Positions 52,223 to 60,859 of a DNA stretch of 64,000 nt are shown here, in pieces. The stretch covers positions 1 to 64,000 of the forward strand of contig NZ_JAIVFV010000002.1 of assembly GCF_020829445.1 (NCBI RefSeq). Reading direction: 5' to 3'. The number at the start of each line of letters is the position of its first letter. Positions within the stretch are counted from its first letter, which is position 1. The position numbers and the translations under genes were made by a program. The notes beneath the pieces were generated by a model. The model saw only the letters and a program-made list of their open reading frames with translations, made no database searches and had not been told where the DNA came from. This DNA comes from Nostoc sp. CHAB 5836. Lineage in GTDB: Bacteria; Cyanobacteriota; Cyanobacteriia; Cyanobacteriales; Nostocaceae.

Positions 52223-52981
52223 ATGATGGAATTTTACTCTTCATCCGATACCTGCCAGCAGACACCAGCAAATCCTGAAGTGGCCCCCACTACCTCAAGG
52301 GTTTCTCCTTGGTTAAGTCCTGTGGCATATTTATTAGGGCGTCACTGCCTATTACCATTATTCTTTGGACAAATTAGAATAACCGGACAAAAAAATATCC
52401 CTACAACTGGGCCTGTAATCTTCGCGCCTACCCATCGGGCGCGTTGGGATGCATTGCTCATACCCTACGCTACCTCTAATTGTCGGAGAGAACAAGACCT
52501 GCGGTTCATGGTGACTATTGATGAATGCCAAGGTTTGCAAGGCTGGTTTGTCCAACGTTTGGGGGGGTTTCCTGTAAATTCTAAGCATCCGTCAATCCGC
52601 ACACTGCGACATGGAGTTGAGCTACTTCGCCAGCAAAAGACTCTGGTAATCTTTCCAGAAGGGAACATTTTTCGTGATGGTCAAGTTCACCAGTTGAAAG
52701 CGGGAATTGCTCGTCTTGCTTTGAGTTCTGAATCTAGTCATTCTGGGCTGGGAGTGAAAATTATACCCATAGGCATTAATTACAGCCAACCTTATCCAAA
52801 TTGGGGTACAGATGTGAGTATTGACATTGGCTCCCCAATTAGAGTAACGGATTACATGAGTGGCTGTATAAAACAAGATGCCAAAAACATCACAGCTGAT
52901 TTAGCAAAGGCACTGCAACAATTAAGCCATCAAGAAACAAAAATTACCAATCACGCATTTGCAGAAATTACTAATTCTTGA
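52223..52981 (+). CDS. plsC: 1-acyl-sn-glycerol-3-phosphate acyltransferase
   Basis: 252 residues. Acyltransferase HxxxxD box as THRARWDALL (His71, Asp76) and VIFPEGNIFRDG (box III) present, preceded by GQIRITGQKNIPTTGPVIFAPTHR. Produces phosphatidic acid in membrane lipid synthesis. Weakly hydrophobic N-terminal region. Start at the first of two consecutive ATGs. Confidence 0.85.
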   Translation: MMEFYSSSDTCQQTPANPEVAPTTSRVSPWLSPVAYLLGRHCLLPLFFGQIRITGQKNIPTTGPVIFAPTHRARWDALLIPYATSNCRREQDLRFMVTIDECQGLQGWFVQRLGGFPVNSKHPSIRTLRHGVELLRQQKTLVIFPEGNIFRDGQVHQLKAGIARLALSSESSHSGLGVKIIPIGINYSQPYPNWGTDVSIDIGSPIRVTDYMSGCIKQDAKNITADLAKALQQLSHQETKITNHAFAEITNS

Positions 52982-53044
52982 TATAGGACTCCGATTTGAT
53001 TTCTGAAAACATACTTGATTCCGGTTCCCCCCTTAAAAAGGGGG

Positions 53045-53100
53045 GTTAGGGGGGATCTAAAAGTGCCAAAGTCACAGCGAAACACTTTTCAAACATCCTC
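53045..53100. repeat. Short dispersed repeat ending at a gene fragment
   Basis: Matches 40685-40740 (GGGGGATCTAAA, GTGCCxAAAGTCACAGCGAAACA, AACATCCTC). It ends where the truncated gene on the minus strand begins to diverge. Confidence 0.6.
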
Positions 53101-53250
53101 TCAAACGCACGCTCTATTTTTACTCAGATTATTGAAACTCCCGGTCTGTGCTTGTGCCCGACCATTTGCAATTAAGCCAGTAATTATATTTGCGAAAACG
53201 AAACCACCAGTGAGTCCGGCAATTTGACGACGAGAAAGATTATTAGACAT
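53101..53250 (-). pseudogene. N-terminal fragment of a Tat-exported protein
   Basis: 49 codons: MSNNLSRRQIAGLTGGFVFANIITG..., with an SRR twin-arginine start and hydrophobic core, then ANGRAQAQTGS like a signal cleavage region. GGAGG sits 12 bp upstream of the ATG. The frame ends at TGA where a dispersed repeat begins, so it looks like a gene truncated by a repeat insertion. Whether the 49-residue peptide is functional is unknown. Confidence 0.55.
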
Positions 53251-53446
53251 TTTTTACTTCTAACCTCCTGCAATAGTTCAACTTTCTAGTCAAAATTTTC
53301 ATTCTATAGAGCTTTTGCAAGCATCAGTAATTTAACATGATTTCAACAGGCTCATTGACAATAATTATTGAGATATATCCAGATTTTTCACAAAAAATCA
53401 AGCTATATTAAAGTCTAAAAACTAAAAAAATAACTGCAGTATACTC
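53251..53446. other. Intergenic, no gene seen
   Basis: AT-rich spacer before the family C element. No coding potential or hairpin noted. Confidence 0.4.
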
Positions 53447-53723
53447 CAATACGCTTGGGTTAAGGCTAAAAACTAAAACTGGCGTAGGTGTAGGTTGGGT
53501 TGAGGAACGAAAGCCAACATTATCAAAGTTTTGTTGGGTAACCCTTAAGTAGGTCGGCGCAATTAAAGCTAACTGGCTAAGGCTGTCATTTGTCCTTTGT
53601 CAATTGGTCACTAGTAAAGATTTTAAGGCTATTTACGTTTCGTAACATACTTTCTTTGATTTTTTCGCGCCAACTTACTTACGCTCAACCCAACCTACTA
53701 TTTTTCTTAACCCAACCGTATTG
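53447..53723 (+). mobile_element. Family C-type element, copy 3, interrupted by a family A element
   Basis: Ends CAATACGCTTGGGTTAAG / CTTAACCCAACCGTATTG, flanked by CAGTATACTC (53437-53446) and CGGTATACTC (53724-53733), a 9-of-10 direct repeat. Total 277 bp; without the inner 136-bp element it is 141 bp, the size of the other copies. Confidence 0.75.
53546..53681 (+). mobile_element. Family A element, copy 8, nested in a family C element
   Basis: 136 bp, TAAGTAGGTCGGCGC to GCGCCAACTTACTTA. It splits GTTGGGTAAC...GCTCAACCCAAC of the host element. Confidence 0.85.
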
Positions 53724-53733
53724 CGGTATACTC

Positions 53734-53986
53734 AACTTTCAAAAATAAAGTTTTAGTCTTACCTTGAGAAAACTACACTCTCAAATATCCAACCTAAGCT
53801 GAAATAATTATTGGGGAAGAAAGCCGGTAGCCGTAAGGACAGACAGTTGGGAACTCAATTAAGCGGATTTTCAGTCTAAATCAGAGATACTTAGGATGTG
53901 GCTTTGCTTTGTCCAAGACCAAAACAGAGTTAAGATACCCGAAGTTTCCATAACTTTTTTATATAGTTGTCGCACTAATTGATCCC
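53734..53986. other. Intergenic before the signal-peptide protein
   Basis: AT-rich with GATGTGGCTTTGCTTTGTCC; a promoter for the next gene is likely here but no consensus is clear. Confidence 0.35.
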
Positions 53987-54592
53987 ATGAACACTGCTGC
54001 CACTGTTACCTTGATGCACCGTACTGTTTTATCAGTCATAGCAGTCATCAGCCTGCTATCACCTGTGAATGCTCAGGTATCACAGTCACCAAGCACTACT
54101 AGCCCACAACCCATTGACCCCAACGATCCTAACAATCTTCGCCCCATAACCCAAAGTAACAGCCTTTTGAGTATTGAAGGCGGCGATCGCCTCGTGAAAG
54201 ATGCAGAACAAGCCGTTTCTGCTCAAAACTACCCCTTAGCTGCCAAGAAACTGCAAGAAGCACGTCAGGTTTATAATCAGCTATCTAATTTTTATCAAGA
54301 ATTAAACGCTAGCTTTTCGGGAATTGACAATAGAGTTTCTGATTCTCAGCGCCAAAAGGCTCTATTAACGGCCCAAAAGCGAGATGAAGCCACCTTTCAG
54401 TTAGCATTGGTACATCGGGCACAAAATCAGCCAGAATTAGCTGTACCGTTGTTGGTTCAAATAATTAAGAGTCAAAACCCAACGCGGGATTTAGGCAAGA
54501 AAGCGTACAAACAGTTGTTTGAGTTGGGTTTTGTTGATTCTCCCTATCCCAGAGAAGGTGCTAATTCATCTTCCTCATCCCCAAAAAAATAA
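53987..54592 (+). CDS. Secreted/periplasmic helical protein, unknown
   Basis: 201 residues. Signal peptide (TVLSVIAVISLLSPVNAQ) ends at VNA-Q. Then a Pro/Ser linker and an alpha-helical domain about 65-180 with TPR-like periodicity: AEQAVSAQNYPLAAKKLQEARQVYNQLSNFYQEL and LVHRAQNQPELAVPLLVQIIK. C-terminal low-complexity SSSSSPKK. Not assigned to a named family; possibly a scaffold in the periplasm. Followed by a 224-bp gap then bolA. Confidence 0.7.
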   Translation: MNTAATVTLMHRTVLSVIAVISLLSPVNAQVSQSPSTTSPQPIDPNDPNNLRPITQSNSLLSIEGGDRLVKDAEQAVSAQNYPLAAKKLQEARQVYNQLSNFYQELNASFSGIDNRVSDSQRQKALLTAQKRDEATFQLALVHRAQNQPELAVPLLVQIIKSQNPTRDLGKKAYKQLFELGFVDSPYPREGANSSSSSPKK

Positions 54593-54816
54593 ATTAAATT
54601 TTTGTTGCCTGTTTTTCCCTAACTCCATCTCCCTAAGCGATCGCTTGGAACGCTCCAGTGCTAAAATAGGGCTATCCGCCGTGGCCTTGACCCAGCCTGA
54701 TCAAAAATACACCTCAAAGGCGTGTTTATCTACAGCCTTGGCGAAACCTGAACTTGGCACAGGTATTTGCTCTATATCTGTTAATAATAGAAAAGTAAGT
54801 TTTTTCAGGAATTGCG

Positions 54817-55074
54817 ATGATTAGTCCGCAGCAGGTTGAGGCAATGATCAAGGCGGAACTGCCAGACGCCCAGGTTCAGGTGCAAGACTTGACTGGTGGC
54901 GGCGACCACTATCAGGTGACAGTAGTTTCATCGGACTTTGCAGGTAAAGGACTAGTGCAACAGCACCAGTTAGTTTATGGTGCGTTGGGTCAAGCTATGT
55001 CAACTGAAGCGATTCATGCCTTGGCGGTGAAAACATACACTCCCGAAGCTTGGCAAGCAACAGCAAGTTCCTAA
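54817..55074 (+). CDS. bolA: BolA-family protein
   Basis: 85 residues, BolA fold: [58 protein letters not shown] with the conserved His in GGDHYQV and in QHQLVY. BolA binds [2Fe-2S] clusters with a monothiol glutaredoxin. The Grx4 gene follows after about 90 bp, so the two probably form one functional unit for iron-sulfur handling. Confidence 0.9.
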   Translation: MISPQQVEAMIKAELPDAQVQVQDLTGGGDHYQVTVVSSDFAGKGLVQQHQLVYGALGQAMSTEAIHALAVKTYTPEAWQATASS

Positions 55075-55112
55075 AGTTAGGAGTTAGAAGTTAGAAGTTA
55101 GGAGTTATGAAT
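55075..55112 (+). repeat. Heptamer array between bolA and grx4
   Basis: About five GTTAGGA/GTTAGAA units right after bolA, then TTTTTAACTCCTCACTC, its inverted counterpart; may pause transcription. Confidence 0.65.
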
Positions 55113-55165
55113 TTTTAACTCCTCACTCTTGACTCGATCAATGCAACATAGGAAACATAAATACC

Positions 55166-55489
55166 ATGACACCAGAACTCAAAGATAAAATTGATAGCTT
55201 GCTACAACAGAACAAGATTTTAGTTTTCATGAAGGGAAACAAGTTAATGCCCCAATGTGGTTTCTCCAACAACGTTGTGCAGATTCTCAATACTTTAGGA
55301 GTTCCCTTCGAGACGGTTGACGTTCTATCCGACTCTGAAATCCGTCAGGGAATTAAAGAATACTCTAACTGGCCGACCATTCCACAAGTGTATATCAATG
55401 GTGAATTTCTTGGCGGTTCTGACATTTTGATTGAACTGTACCAAAAAGGTGAATTGCAGGAAAAGGTAGAAGTAGCACTAGCTTCTTAA
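55166..55489 (+). CDS. grxD: Monothiol glutaredoxin Grx4 (CGFS type)
   Basis: 107 residues. CGFS motif (Cys31) in FMKGNKLMPQCGFSNNVVQIL, and TIPQVYINGEFLGGSDILIELY. Binds a bridging [2Fe-2S] with glutathione and delivers clusters; usually interacts with BolA, encoded just upstream. Confidence 0.95.
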   Translation: MTPELKDKIDSLLQQNKILVFMKGNKLMPQCGFSNNVVQILNTLGVPFETVDVLSDSEIRQGIKEYSNWPTIPQVYINGEFLGGSDILIELYQKGELQEKVEVALAS

Positions 55490-55490
55490 C

Positions 55491-55767
55491 TATAGCGGTT
55501 CTCGAATGGAAGCAATACACTTTGACCTCTCTCCTTTTAGGAGAGAGGCTTTAAATCAGTGAACAGTTAATAGTTATCAGTGATCACAGTAACTCTCTCG
55601 GTGATTTGACAACGACACCAAACACGCCATGCCAGAGATATGGGAGATTCTAACTCAATACAGAAAAATTAACTGATAACTGATAACTGTTGAATCTTAC
55701 TCCCCAACGCTAGTAGGGAAGGGGCTGGGGGTTAGGTCTGTATTGCACTCAATCGAGAAGCGCTATA
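55491..55767 (+). mobile_element. Family E element (longest copy)
   Basis: 277 bp with ends TATAGCGGTTCTCGA / TCGAGAAGCGCTATA (inverted, one mismatch). Contains CCTCTCTCCTTTTAGGAGAGAGG (hairpin) and CTCCCCAACGCTAGTAGGGAAGGGG. Related segments at 25761, 34320-34590 and 45664. Confidence 0.65.
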
Positions 55768-56052
55768 ATTCCTAATTCGTAATGGGCTACGCCCCGCTTC
55801 TCTACGCGAGCGCTAAGGTAATTCCTAATTTTTGGGTTCACTTCCCCAGATTTTGGAGGCGCACTTTTTTATAGCTAGCCAACAATCCTCCAGTCCCATT
55901 GGCTTTGCCAATGGGACTGGAGGATGGGTTTAATCAATACAATTTAAATCTCCAAAATCTCACACCACGACAACCTGTTGACCAATACAGATAATATGTT
56001 ATAGTTATCTGCGGTAATTAACAGTTACTATTAATGACCAGGTAAATGGTAG
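55768..56052. other. Intergenic with palindromic repeats
   Basis: GGGCTACGCCCCGCTTCTCTACGCG and a perfect hairpin CCTCCAGTCCCATTGG...CCAATGGGACTGGAGG (55891-55924). No gene. Confidence 0.5.
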
Positions 56053-56301
56053 TTAGTAGTAATCGGGTTGTGGCTGTGGTTGCGGCACTGCAAAGTTTGA
56101 GCCATCGTACAAGTAGCGGCTGGCTTCCTCTTCTAGGCGATGAATCAGAAAAGGTTCAATGACATTGCTCTGTCGCAGTGCGGCTAGATATCCATCCAAA
56201 TACATCCGCATATCATCCGTGCGATAACCGCGATTCCATAACTCGACAAAGGCATCGGTAAGTCTTTGGTAATAGCGGATGGTTTGTGTGTCTTGGAGCA
56301 T
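56053..56301 (-). CDS. Small conserved cyanobacterial protein (DUF6761-like)
   Basis: 82 residues, helical, acidic: MLQDTQTIRYYQRLTDAFVELWNRGYRTDDMRMYLDGYLAALRQSNVIEPFLIHRLEEEASRYLYD, then Pro/Gln-rich tail. I recognise it as a small cyanobacterial conserved family (probably DUF6761); function not known. No partner adjacent. Confidence 0.7.
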   Translation of the reverse strand: MLQDTQTIRYYQRLTDAFVELWNRGYRTDDMRMYLDGYLAALRQSNVIEPFLIHRLEEEASRYLYDGSNFAVPQPQPQPDYY

Positions 56302-56886
56302 AACTGCTGTATTAATCTCTTTGGAATGAGAATTGTAAATGATTGGCGCTCAAATGTGAACTGTAATTTCACTTTGGCATCAACTTAAAGTAAACACATC
56401 TACTTTGGGTAGTACCCTCATATCAGCTACAATCTACTTTAATCCTATTCCAGAAAACATCGATTCTAGTTAGGTGCTAACTTATTTTTCTGATTTTCAT
56501 ATTCTACAGCCCAATTGTATTGACGTTATGTTCCTGGATGTGGGCACTGATTTTTGCGAAAAAAATCTACTTTTACCATCAGGTTGAAAGGCTCCTGTAT
56601 TAACGGTTAGCCGGTTGGGTTATGGATATTTGCCGCACTACAACCCATCTCAATGGGAATGTTAAGCTAAAAGAACTTTTGATCAGTCTAACAATATTTT
56701 CGAGAAATTTAATAAAAATTTAATAAGATTTCTAATCGCCTTTCTGCAAGGCATAAATTAAAGATATTGCCACGCTTTTGATGAGGAAATGTAAAGCTGG
56801 TAGCAGTTGAAGTAACAAAGGCTACAAAACCTTAGAGATGGGCTTGTTACTTTGAAAGTCATCAGACGCTAAGGGGTCTTGCCACC
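56302..56886. other. Long upstream region of the response regulator
   Basis: 585 bp without a gene. AT-rich, with GAGAAATTTAATAAAAATTTAATAAG (two AATTTAATAA direct repeats, 56701-56727), a possible binding site ahead of the regulator. No strong inverted repeat. Confidence 0.45.
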
Positions 56887-57660
56887 GTGGGTTCGGTTTG
56901 TATAGAAATCATTGAGGGGAATCCCCATCTGAGGTCATTGTTGGGTTGGCACTTGCAACAACTGGAATACCGTGTGCATCAAGCTGCCAGCATTTATCAA
57001 GCAAGGGAAGTATTTTTAAGCCATCAACCAACACTGGTTATTTTAGATGCAGACCTACCTGATGGTGATGGCATTGAGTTTTGTCGTTGGTTGCATCGTC
57101 AGCAGCAGCCTCTAATTTTAATGCTATCTGCCCGTAATACTGAAGCTGATATCGTTGCAGGTTTAAAGGCGGGTGCAGATGATTACCTGAGTAAACCTTT
57201 TGGGATGCAAGAGTTTTTGGCACGGGTAGAGGCACTGATTCGCCGTCAGCGCACACCTACTGCACCAGCTTATTTGGATTATGGCACTTTGCAAATCGAT
57301 TTAGTTCAGCGCCGCGTCCGCTTCCAAGGGGAGTTCATCGACTTAACGCCCCAGGAATTCAGTTTGCTGTATGTTTTAGCACAAGCTGGGGGGGTGCCTC
57401 TGAGTAGGTCGGAATTGCTGCGTCGTGCTTGGCCTGATGCTATCGATAATCCTCGTACCATTGATACTCACGTTTTATCACTGCGGAAAAAGGTTGAACT
57501 TGATCCCCGACAACCTAATTTGATTCAAACTATCCGCAATGTTGGATACCGTTTTAACATGGAAATTTTGAATACCAATATTTCACAGTCACAAACAACA
57601 AAGTTAGCTAGAGAGAGATTTAATAATCAACGTTCAACACTTACTAGTAGTCAAGTGTGA
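56887..57660 (+). CDS. OmpR/PhoB-family response regulator (NblR-like?)
   Basis: 257 residues, GTG start. Receiver: acidic pocket is IIEGNP, with Gly where a second acid normally sits (E10-G11), phospho-acceptor Asp54 in LVILDADLP, Ser81, Lys103 in SKPF. Winged helix about 130-230 (VGYRF). A receiver with an altered acidic pocket resembles NblR, the regulator of phycobilisome degradation, but sequence alone cannot prove it. No kinase nearby. Long 585-bp upstream region suggests complex control. Confidence 0.82.
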   Translation: MGSVCIEIIEGNPHLRSLLGWHLQQLEYRVHQAASIYQAREVFLSHQPTLVILDADLPDGDGIEFCRWLHRQQQPLILMLSARNTEADIVAGLKAGADDYLSKPFGMQEFLARVEALIRRQRTPTAPAYLDYGTLQIDLVQRRVRFQGEFIDLTPQEFSLLYVLAQAGGVPLSRSELLRRAWPDAIDNPRTIDTHVLSLRKKVELDPRQPNLIQTIRNVGYRFNMEILNTNISQSQTTKLARERFNNQRSTLTSSQV

Positions 57661-57675
57661 TGGCGAATTGGGAAT

Positions 57676-57762
57676 TAGACACCTCCGAATGTAGAGACGT
57701 AGCAGTGCTACGTCTCTACAAGAGTTCTGGGTAACGCATATTTAATTTCACTCCTATGTCTA
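57676..57762 (-). mobile_element. Family B element, copy 4
   Basis: Reverse copy, TAGACACCTCCGAATGTAG to TTTCACTCCTATGTCTA; contains GTAGAGACGTAGCAGTGCTACGTC palindrome. Confidence 0.7.
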
Positions 57763-57778
57763 TTGGGAAGTAAGATAA

Positions 57779-57902
57779 TAAGTAGGTTGGCGCAATTAAA
57801 GCTAACTGGCTAAGGCTGTCCTTTGTCATTGGTCACTAGTAAAAATTTTAAGGCTATTTATGTTTCTTAACATACTTTAATTTTTTCGCGCCAACTTACT
57901 TA
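57779..57902 (+). mobile_element. Family A element, copy 9
   Basis: 124 bp, TAAGTAGGTTGGCGC to GCCAACTTACTTA, with fewer heptamers than other copies. Confidence 0.85.
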
Positions 57903-57936
57903 ACTCTTGACTTCTATCTTCTGACCAATCCAAAAT

Positions 57937-58710
57937 TTAAAATCCAAAATCATCGTGAGCTTCTGCTTGAATTAAGCTTTCTCGTAATTCAAGCCAGTTT
58001 ATCTCAGAGACTGCTTGATTTGCTAATAAATGACCTTGTTGCAGGTGTAATAACCGGGTGCAAAACACCTGGGCTAGTTCCAGTTGGTGATTTACCATCA
58101 GAATCGTGGTTTGATCAGTTTGACTCAACTGGGTTAAGACTTGCATTAGATGAAAAGCCGTACCAGCATCTAGGGCAGAGGTTGGCTCGTCTAATAATAA
58201 TATTTTAGGCTGGGTGACCAAGGCACGAGCGATCGCTACTAGTTGTCTTTGTCCAGCAGAAAGTTGTACCTCTGTTCGCCCTAACCATTCACTGGGAATG
58301 TGCAGTTGTTCTGTCCAGTGACTGACTCGTTGCTGAATTGTCTGTTTGGGCAAACCACGCAAAACTAAAGGATAAGCCAAGGCTTGCTCAACTGTCATCC
58401 CCAACAGTTTTGATTCTTGCAATACAAGGGTGATCATCTGGCGTAGCTGGATGACAGGAATTTGGCCATATTCTTGATTTTCTAAATAGAGTTTACCACT
58501 CGTGGGTTCAATTAGGCGGTTGAGGAGTTGTAATAACGAAGTTTTCCCAGCGCCTACTGGCCCTACAATGGCAATGCGTTCGCTCTGGAATACTTCTAAA
58601 GAAATATCCTGCAATATGGCATATCCTTGCTGATTGCCGGGAAGTTGGGTTTTCAGCCTGGTAAATAGATTAACTTGCTCTAGCCTGAGTGTGGCTTTTG
58701 CTGTATTCAA
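57937..58710 (-). CDS. ABC transporter ATP-binding protein
   Basis: 257 residues: Walker A GPVGAGKTS, signature QLSAGQRQLVAIARAL, Walker B ILLLDEPTSALD, switch His in LMVNHQLE. Shape and LLNRLIEPTSGKLYLENQEYG resemble the FetA/YbbL-like group or phosphate-type importers; no permease is adjacent, so the transported compound is unknown. The upstream 9-bp array at 58717 starts near its start codon. Confidence 0.8.
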   Translation of the reverse strand: MNTAKATLRLEQVNLFTRLKTQLPGNQQGYAILQDISLEVFQSERIAIVGPVGAGKTSLLQLLNRLIEPTSGKLYLENQEYGQIPVIQLRQMITLVLQESKLLGMTVEQALAYPLVLRGLPKQTIQQRVSHWTEQLHIPSEWLGRTEVQLSAGQRQLVAIARALVTQPKILLLDEPTSALDAGTAFHLMQVLTQLSQTDQTTILMVNHQLELAQVFCTRLLHLQQGHLLANQAVSEINWLELRESLIQAEAHDDFGF

Positions 58711-58716
58711 GAGAGT

Positions 58717-58799
58717 GGGGGGATGAGGGGGATGAGGGGGATGAGGGGGATGAGGGGGATGAGGGGGATGAGGGGGATGAGGGGGATGAGGGGGATGAA
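58717..58799 (+). repeat. 9-bp tandem array (GGGGGATGA)
   Basis: About nine units, reverse complement of the 24.2-kb array unit, in the upstream region of the ABC ATPase. Confidence 0.9.
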
Positions 58800-58827
58800 T
58801 TAATAACTAATGCCCAATGCCCCATTA

Positions 58828-59394
58828 TTAGATTAATTGTGTGGTAGTTAAGGCTGTAGCGATCGCCCAGCCATCGACTAATAGTAGCAGCAGAGTGAAT
58901 CCCAGTAAAATCAGGTACATCCACGGCTGTGCTAAAGGGCGAACATCTGTAGTATCAATGCCCGTCTTTGCTTGCACAATTTCCAGGAAACGGGCAAATC
59001 CAGCTACACGCATTGGTAGTAAATAAGCTTTCCCATCCTGGCTGAGGAAGTAATAAACTAGCCCTCCTTGACCAGTGGTGCGGGGTTTTAACTCTTTCAC
59101 CTCTGACCAAGGTAAAAACCAGCCTTTACGAAAAAAGCCAGGTATCCAGGCGGGGTAAGTAACCTGAATTCCGTCGTCATCTACCATTACTTGTTCAGTT
59201 AATACCCCATACAAGGCCACTAAGCCAATGCTAATCCCTATCCACAATAATGTTGGGGGTACGGGTGCAGCTGTTACCTGCGATAAAAAGGGTAATGGGA
59301 CTGTGAGTGCTATGTATAGACTCAGCAACGTTACCCTAATCAAAGGAGACAGACGAAAAACAGAAGCTGATATATTGGCTGAGTTTGCTGTCAC
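58828..59394 (-). CDS. Membrane protein with PH-like middle domain, unknown
   Basis: 188 residues. Two membrane helices near the N-terminus (about 19-36, 49-66), a soluble segment about 70-150 (VMVDDDGIQVTYPAWIPGFFRKGWFLPWSEVKELKP) resembling a bacterial PH-like domain, then a C-terminal helix (160-180). Not assigned to a named family. Downstream of a DUF4079 gene in the same direction. Confidence 0.65.
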   Translation of the reverse strand: MTANSANISASVFRLSPLIRVTLLSLYIALTVPLPFLSQVTAAPVPPTLLWIGISIGLVALYGVLTEQVMVDDDGIQVTYPAWIPGFFRKGWFLPWSEVKELKPRTTGQGGLVYYFLSQDGKAYLLPMRVAGFARFLEIVQAKTGIDTTDVRPLAQPWMYLILLGFTLLLLLVDGWAIATALTTTQLI

Positions 59395-59523
59395 GGCTCA
59401 ATTACAATGTTTTTCTTCATTGTACGGTAGGTCTATGTCTTAGCTGGACTGTTGAAAAGGGGTTAGGTCTATTTGCTCCCCCTGTACCTCACCAGATTGA
59501 AAATGGCTATAATTACTAATTCT

Positions 59524-59985
59524 TTAGGGTAAATACTTTTGCACTACAATCCAACCAGTGAGGGATACCCAGGCAAATCCTAGAAATAAAATAATATTTA
59601 CGCCGATGTGTAAGGGTCTAGCCCAAGGTTGGATGGGACTAATTTGCGTCGCACTGAAAGCAGACAGTAAAACTAATGCTACCACTATCAATCCAGCGAT
59701 TAGGTGTGATGAGTGACCGAGAGAGCCAAAGTGCCCTAAAGTGCCAACAATGCCGATCGCTAGCAGTAGTAGCACTAAACTTACCATACTGATGCCCATT
59801 GTATAGTGGAGCGATCGCACACCTTTATTTCCGCCCATAAATGGGGTAATAAAAGGGAATTGCTGCGAAGTTCTCGCCCGAAACATCCAAATACCGGTGA
59901 CTGCTAACATCAGATATGCCAGCAGGGACAGCCCCATCGACCAGGCGGCTATTTTCCACAACCAAAGAAATGAAGGCAGATTCAT
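59524..59985 (-). CDS. DUF4079 membrane protein
   Basis: 153 residues with four membrane helices (about 7-33, 62-86, 92-112, 122-148). PFMGGNKGVRSLHYTMGISMVS and HIGVNIILFLGFAWVSLTGW match the DUF4079 family. In some bacteria, family members resemble cytochrome b561-like haem carriers, with His residues (two or three visible), but that is not certain here. Confidence 0.75.
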   Translation of the reverse strand: MNLPSFLWLWKIAAWSMGLSLLAYLMLAVTGIWMFRARTSQQFPFITPFMGGNKGVRSLHYTMGISMVSLVLLLLAIGIVGTLGHFGSLGHSSHLIAGLIVVALVLLSAFSATQISPIQPWARPLHIGVNIILFLGFAWVSLTGWIVVQKYLP

Positions 59986-60059
59986 AAGAATGATTGTAGA
60001 TGAGAGTGGGAGACTGTGGAAGATGAGGGAGCAGGCGAAGAAGAACTATTAATATTGAT

Positions 60060-60200
60060 CCATGCCAAATGACCAATACTTCGACTCGCTTAAGAGCGGG
60101 ACGCTACGCGAACGACTGCGCTCAGGGCGAGTCGCTCAGTACAAGTGACCAATGACAAATGACAAATGACAAATGACCAATGACAAATGACTAACACATA
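60060..60200. repeat. Palindrome and TGACAAA heptamers before the DUF4079 gene
   Basis: GCTTAAGAGCGGGACGCTACGCGAACGAC (a small palindrome type) and about six units of the TGACAAA heptamer. Confidence 0.6.
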
Positions 60201-60227
60201 AAAAGGGCTGCTGAATTAGCAACCCTT
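60198..60227 (-). terminator. Intrinsic terminator of the DUF1830 gene
   Basis: On the minus strand, AAGGGTTGCT / AGCAGCCCTT stem (one G-T pair) with 5-base loop followed by TTTTT, about 22 bp after the stop. Confidence 0.75.
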
Positions 60228-60249
60228 AAATTTAGTAAAATTGTTTTTT

Positions 60250-60645
60250 TTAATCAACCGATGCTAAACCAAGGATTTGCAAGGGTTTTGTAGTATCTCC
60301 GATTTTTGTATTAATTTGCTGCACCATTAGTTTGGTATTAAAAGGGTCTTTTTCATCTAATGAGTCTGTATCAAACTCATAAACGCTGGGTTCATCGAGC
60401 ATCAGGCGATCGCACGGAATCTTATCGGATAAAATTGCACTTGCCATCATCCCTGTATGAATCTCCACTTGGCCTTTTCGCGGAGCTTCAAAGACTAAAC
60501 GTTGTCCAGGAAAAACAACCCTTTCAAAATACCAGTTGGGAATATTGGAGATGCGAGCTACCTGTATTTTGCTCGTGGCATTTATGTAGCAGCAGAGAAT
60601 TTTTCCCGATTGCTCAGGTGGTAGAGGATCTAATATTTGAGCCAT
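60250..60645 (-). CDS. DUF1830 protein
   Basis: 131 residues. ILCCYINATSKIQVARISNIPNWYFERVVFPGQRLVFEAP is the DUF1830 signature (a short cyanobacterial family, CC near residues 18-19). C-terminal part not conserved. Function unknown. Followed by an intrinsic terminator. Confidence 0.82.
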   Translation of the reverse strand: MAQILDPLPPEQSGKILCCYINATSKIQVARISNIPNWYFERVVFPGQRLVFEAPRKGQVEIHTGMMASAILSDKIPCDRLMLDEPSVYEFDTDSLDEKDPFNTKLMVQQINTKIGDTTKPLQILGLASVD

Positions 60646-60859
60646 AACTGCTGAGGAGCTTTACGCCACAATTTTACATTACACTACCCAAGCCTAGCAC
60701 TCACTGATCCCCAGTTGCTGTAACTGTGAATACCAACTGTGTCTTTGGAGATTATTTCTTTCTAAAGATATATTTTTACTTGTGAAAACTTTGTAATTAT
60801 TTGTGGCGTTTTCGGAATTATACACTATACACAAAAATTTTTAATATTTTTTCTTTATG
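60646..60859. other. Intergenic upstream of DUF1830
   Basis: AT-rich spacer before a family A element. No gene seen. Confidence 0.4.

Noticed and set aside
53015-53227. Plus-strand 70-codon frame
   Set aside because: Covers a dispersed repeat and the antisense of the Tat-signal fragment, which has the better start and ribosome site.
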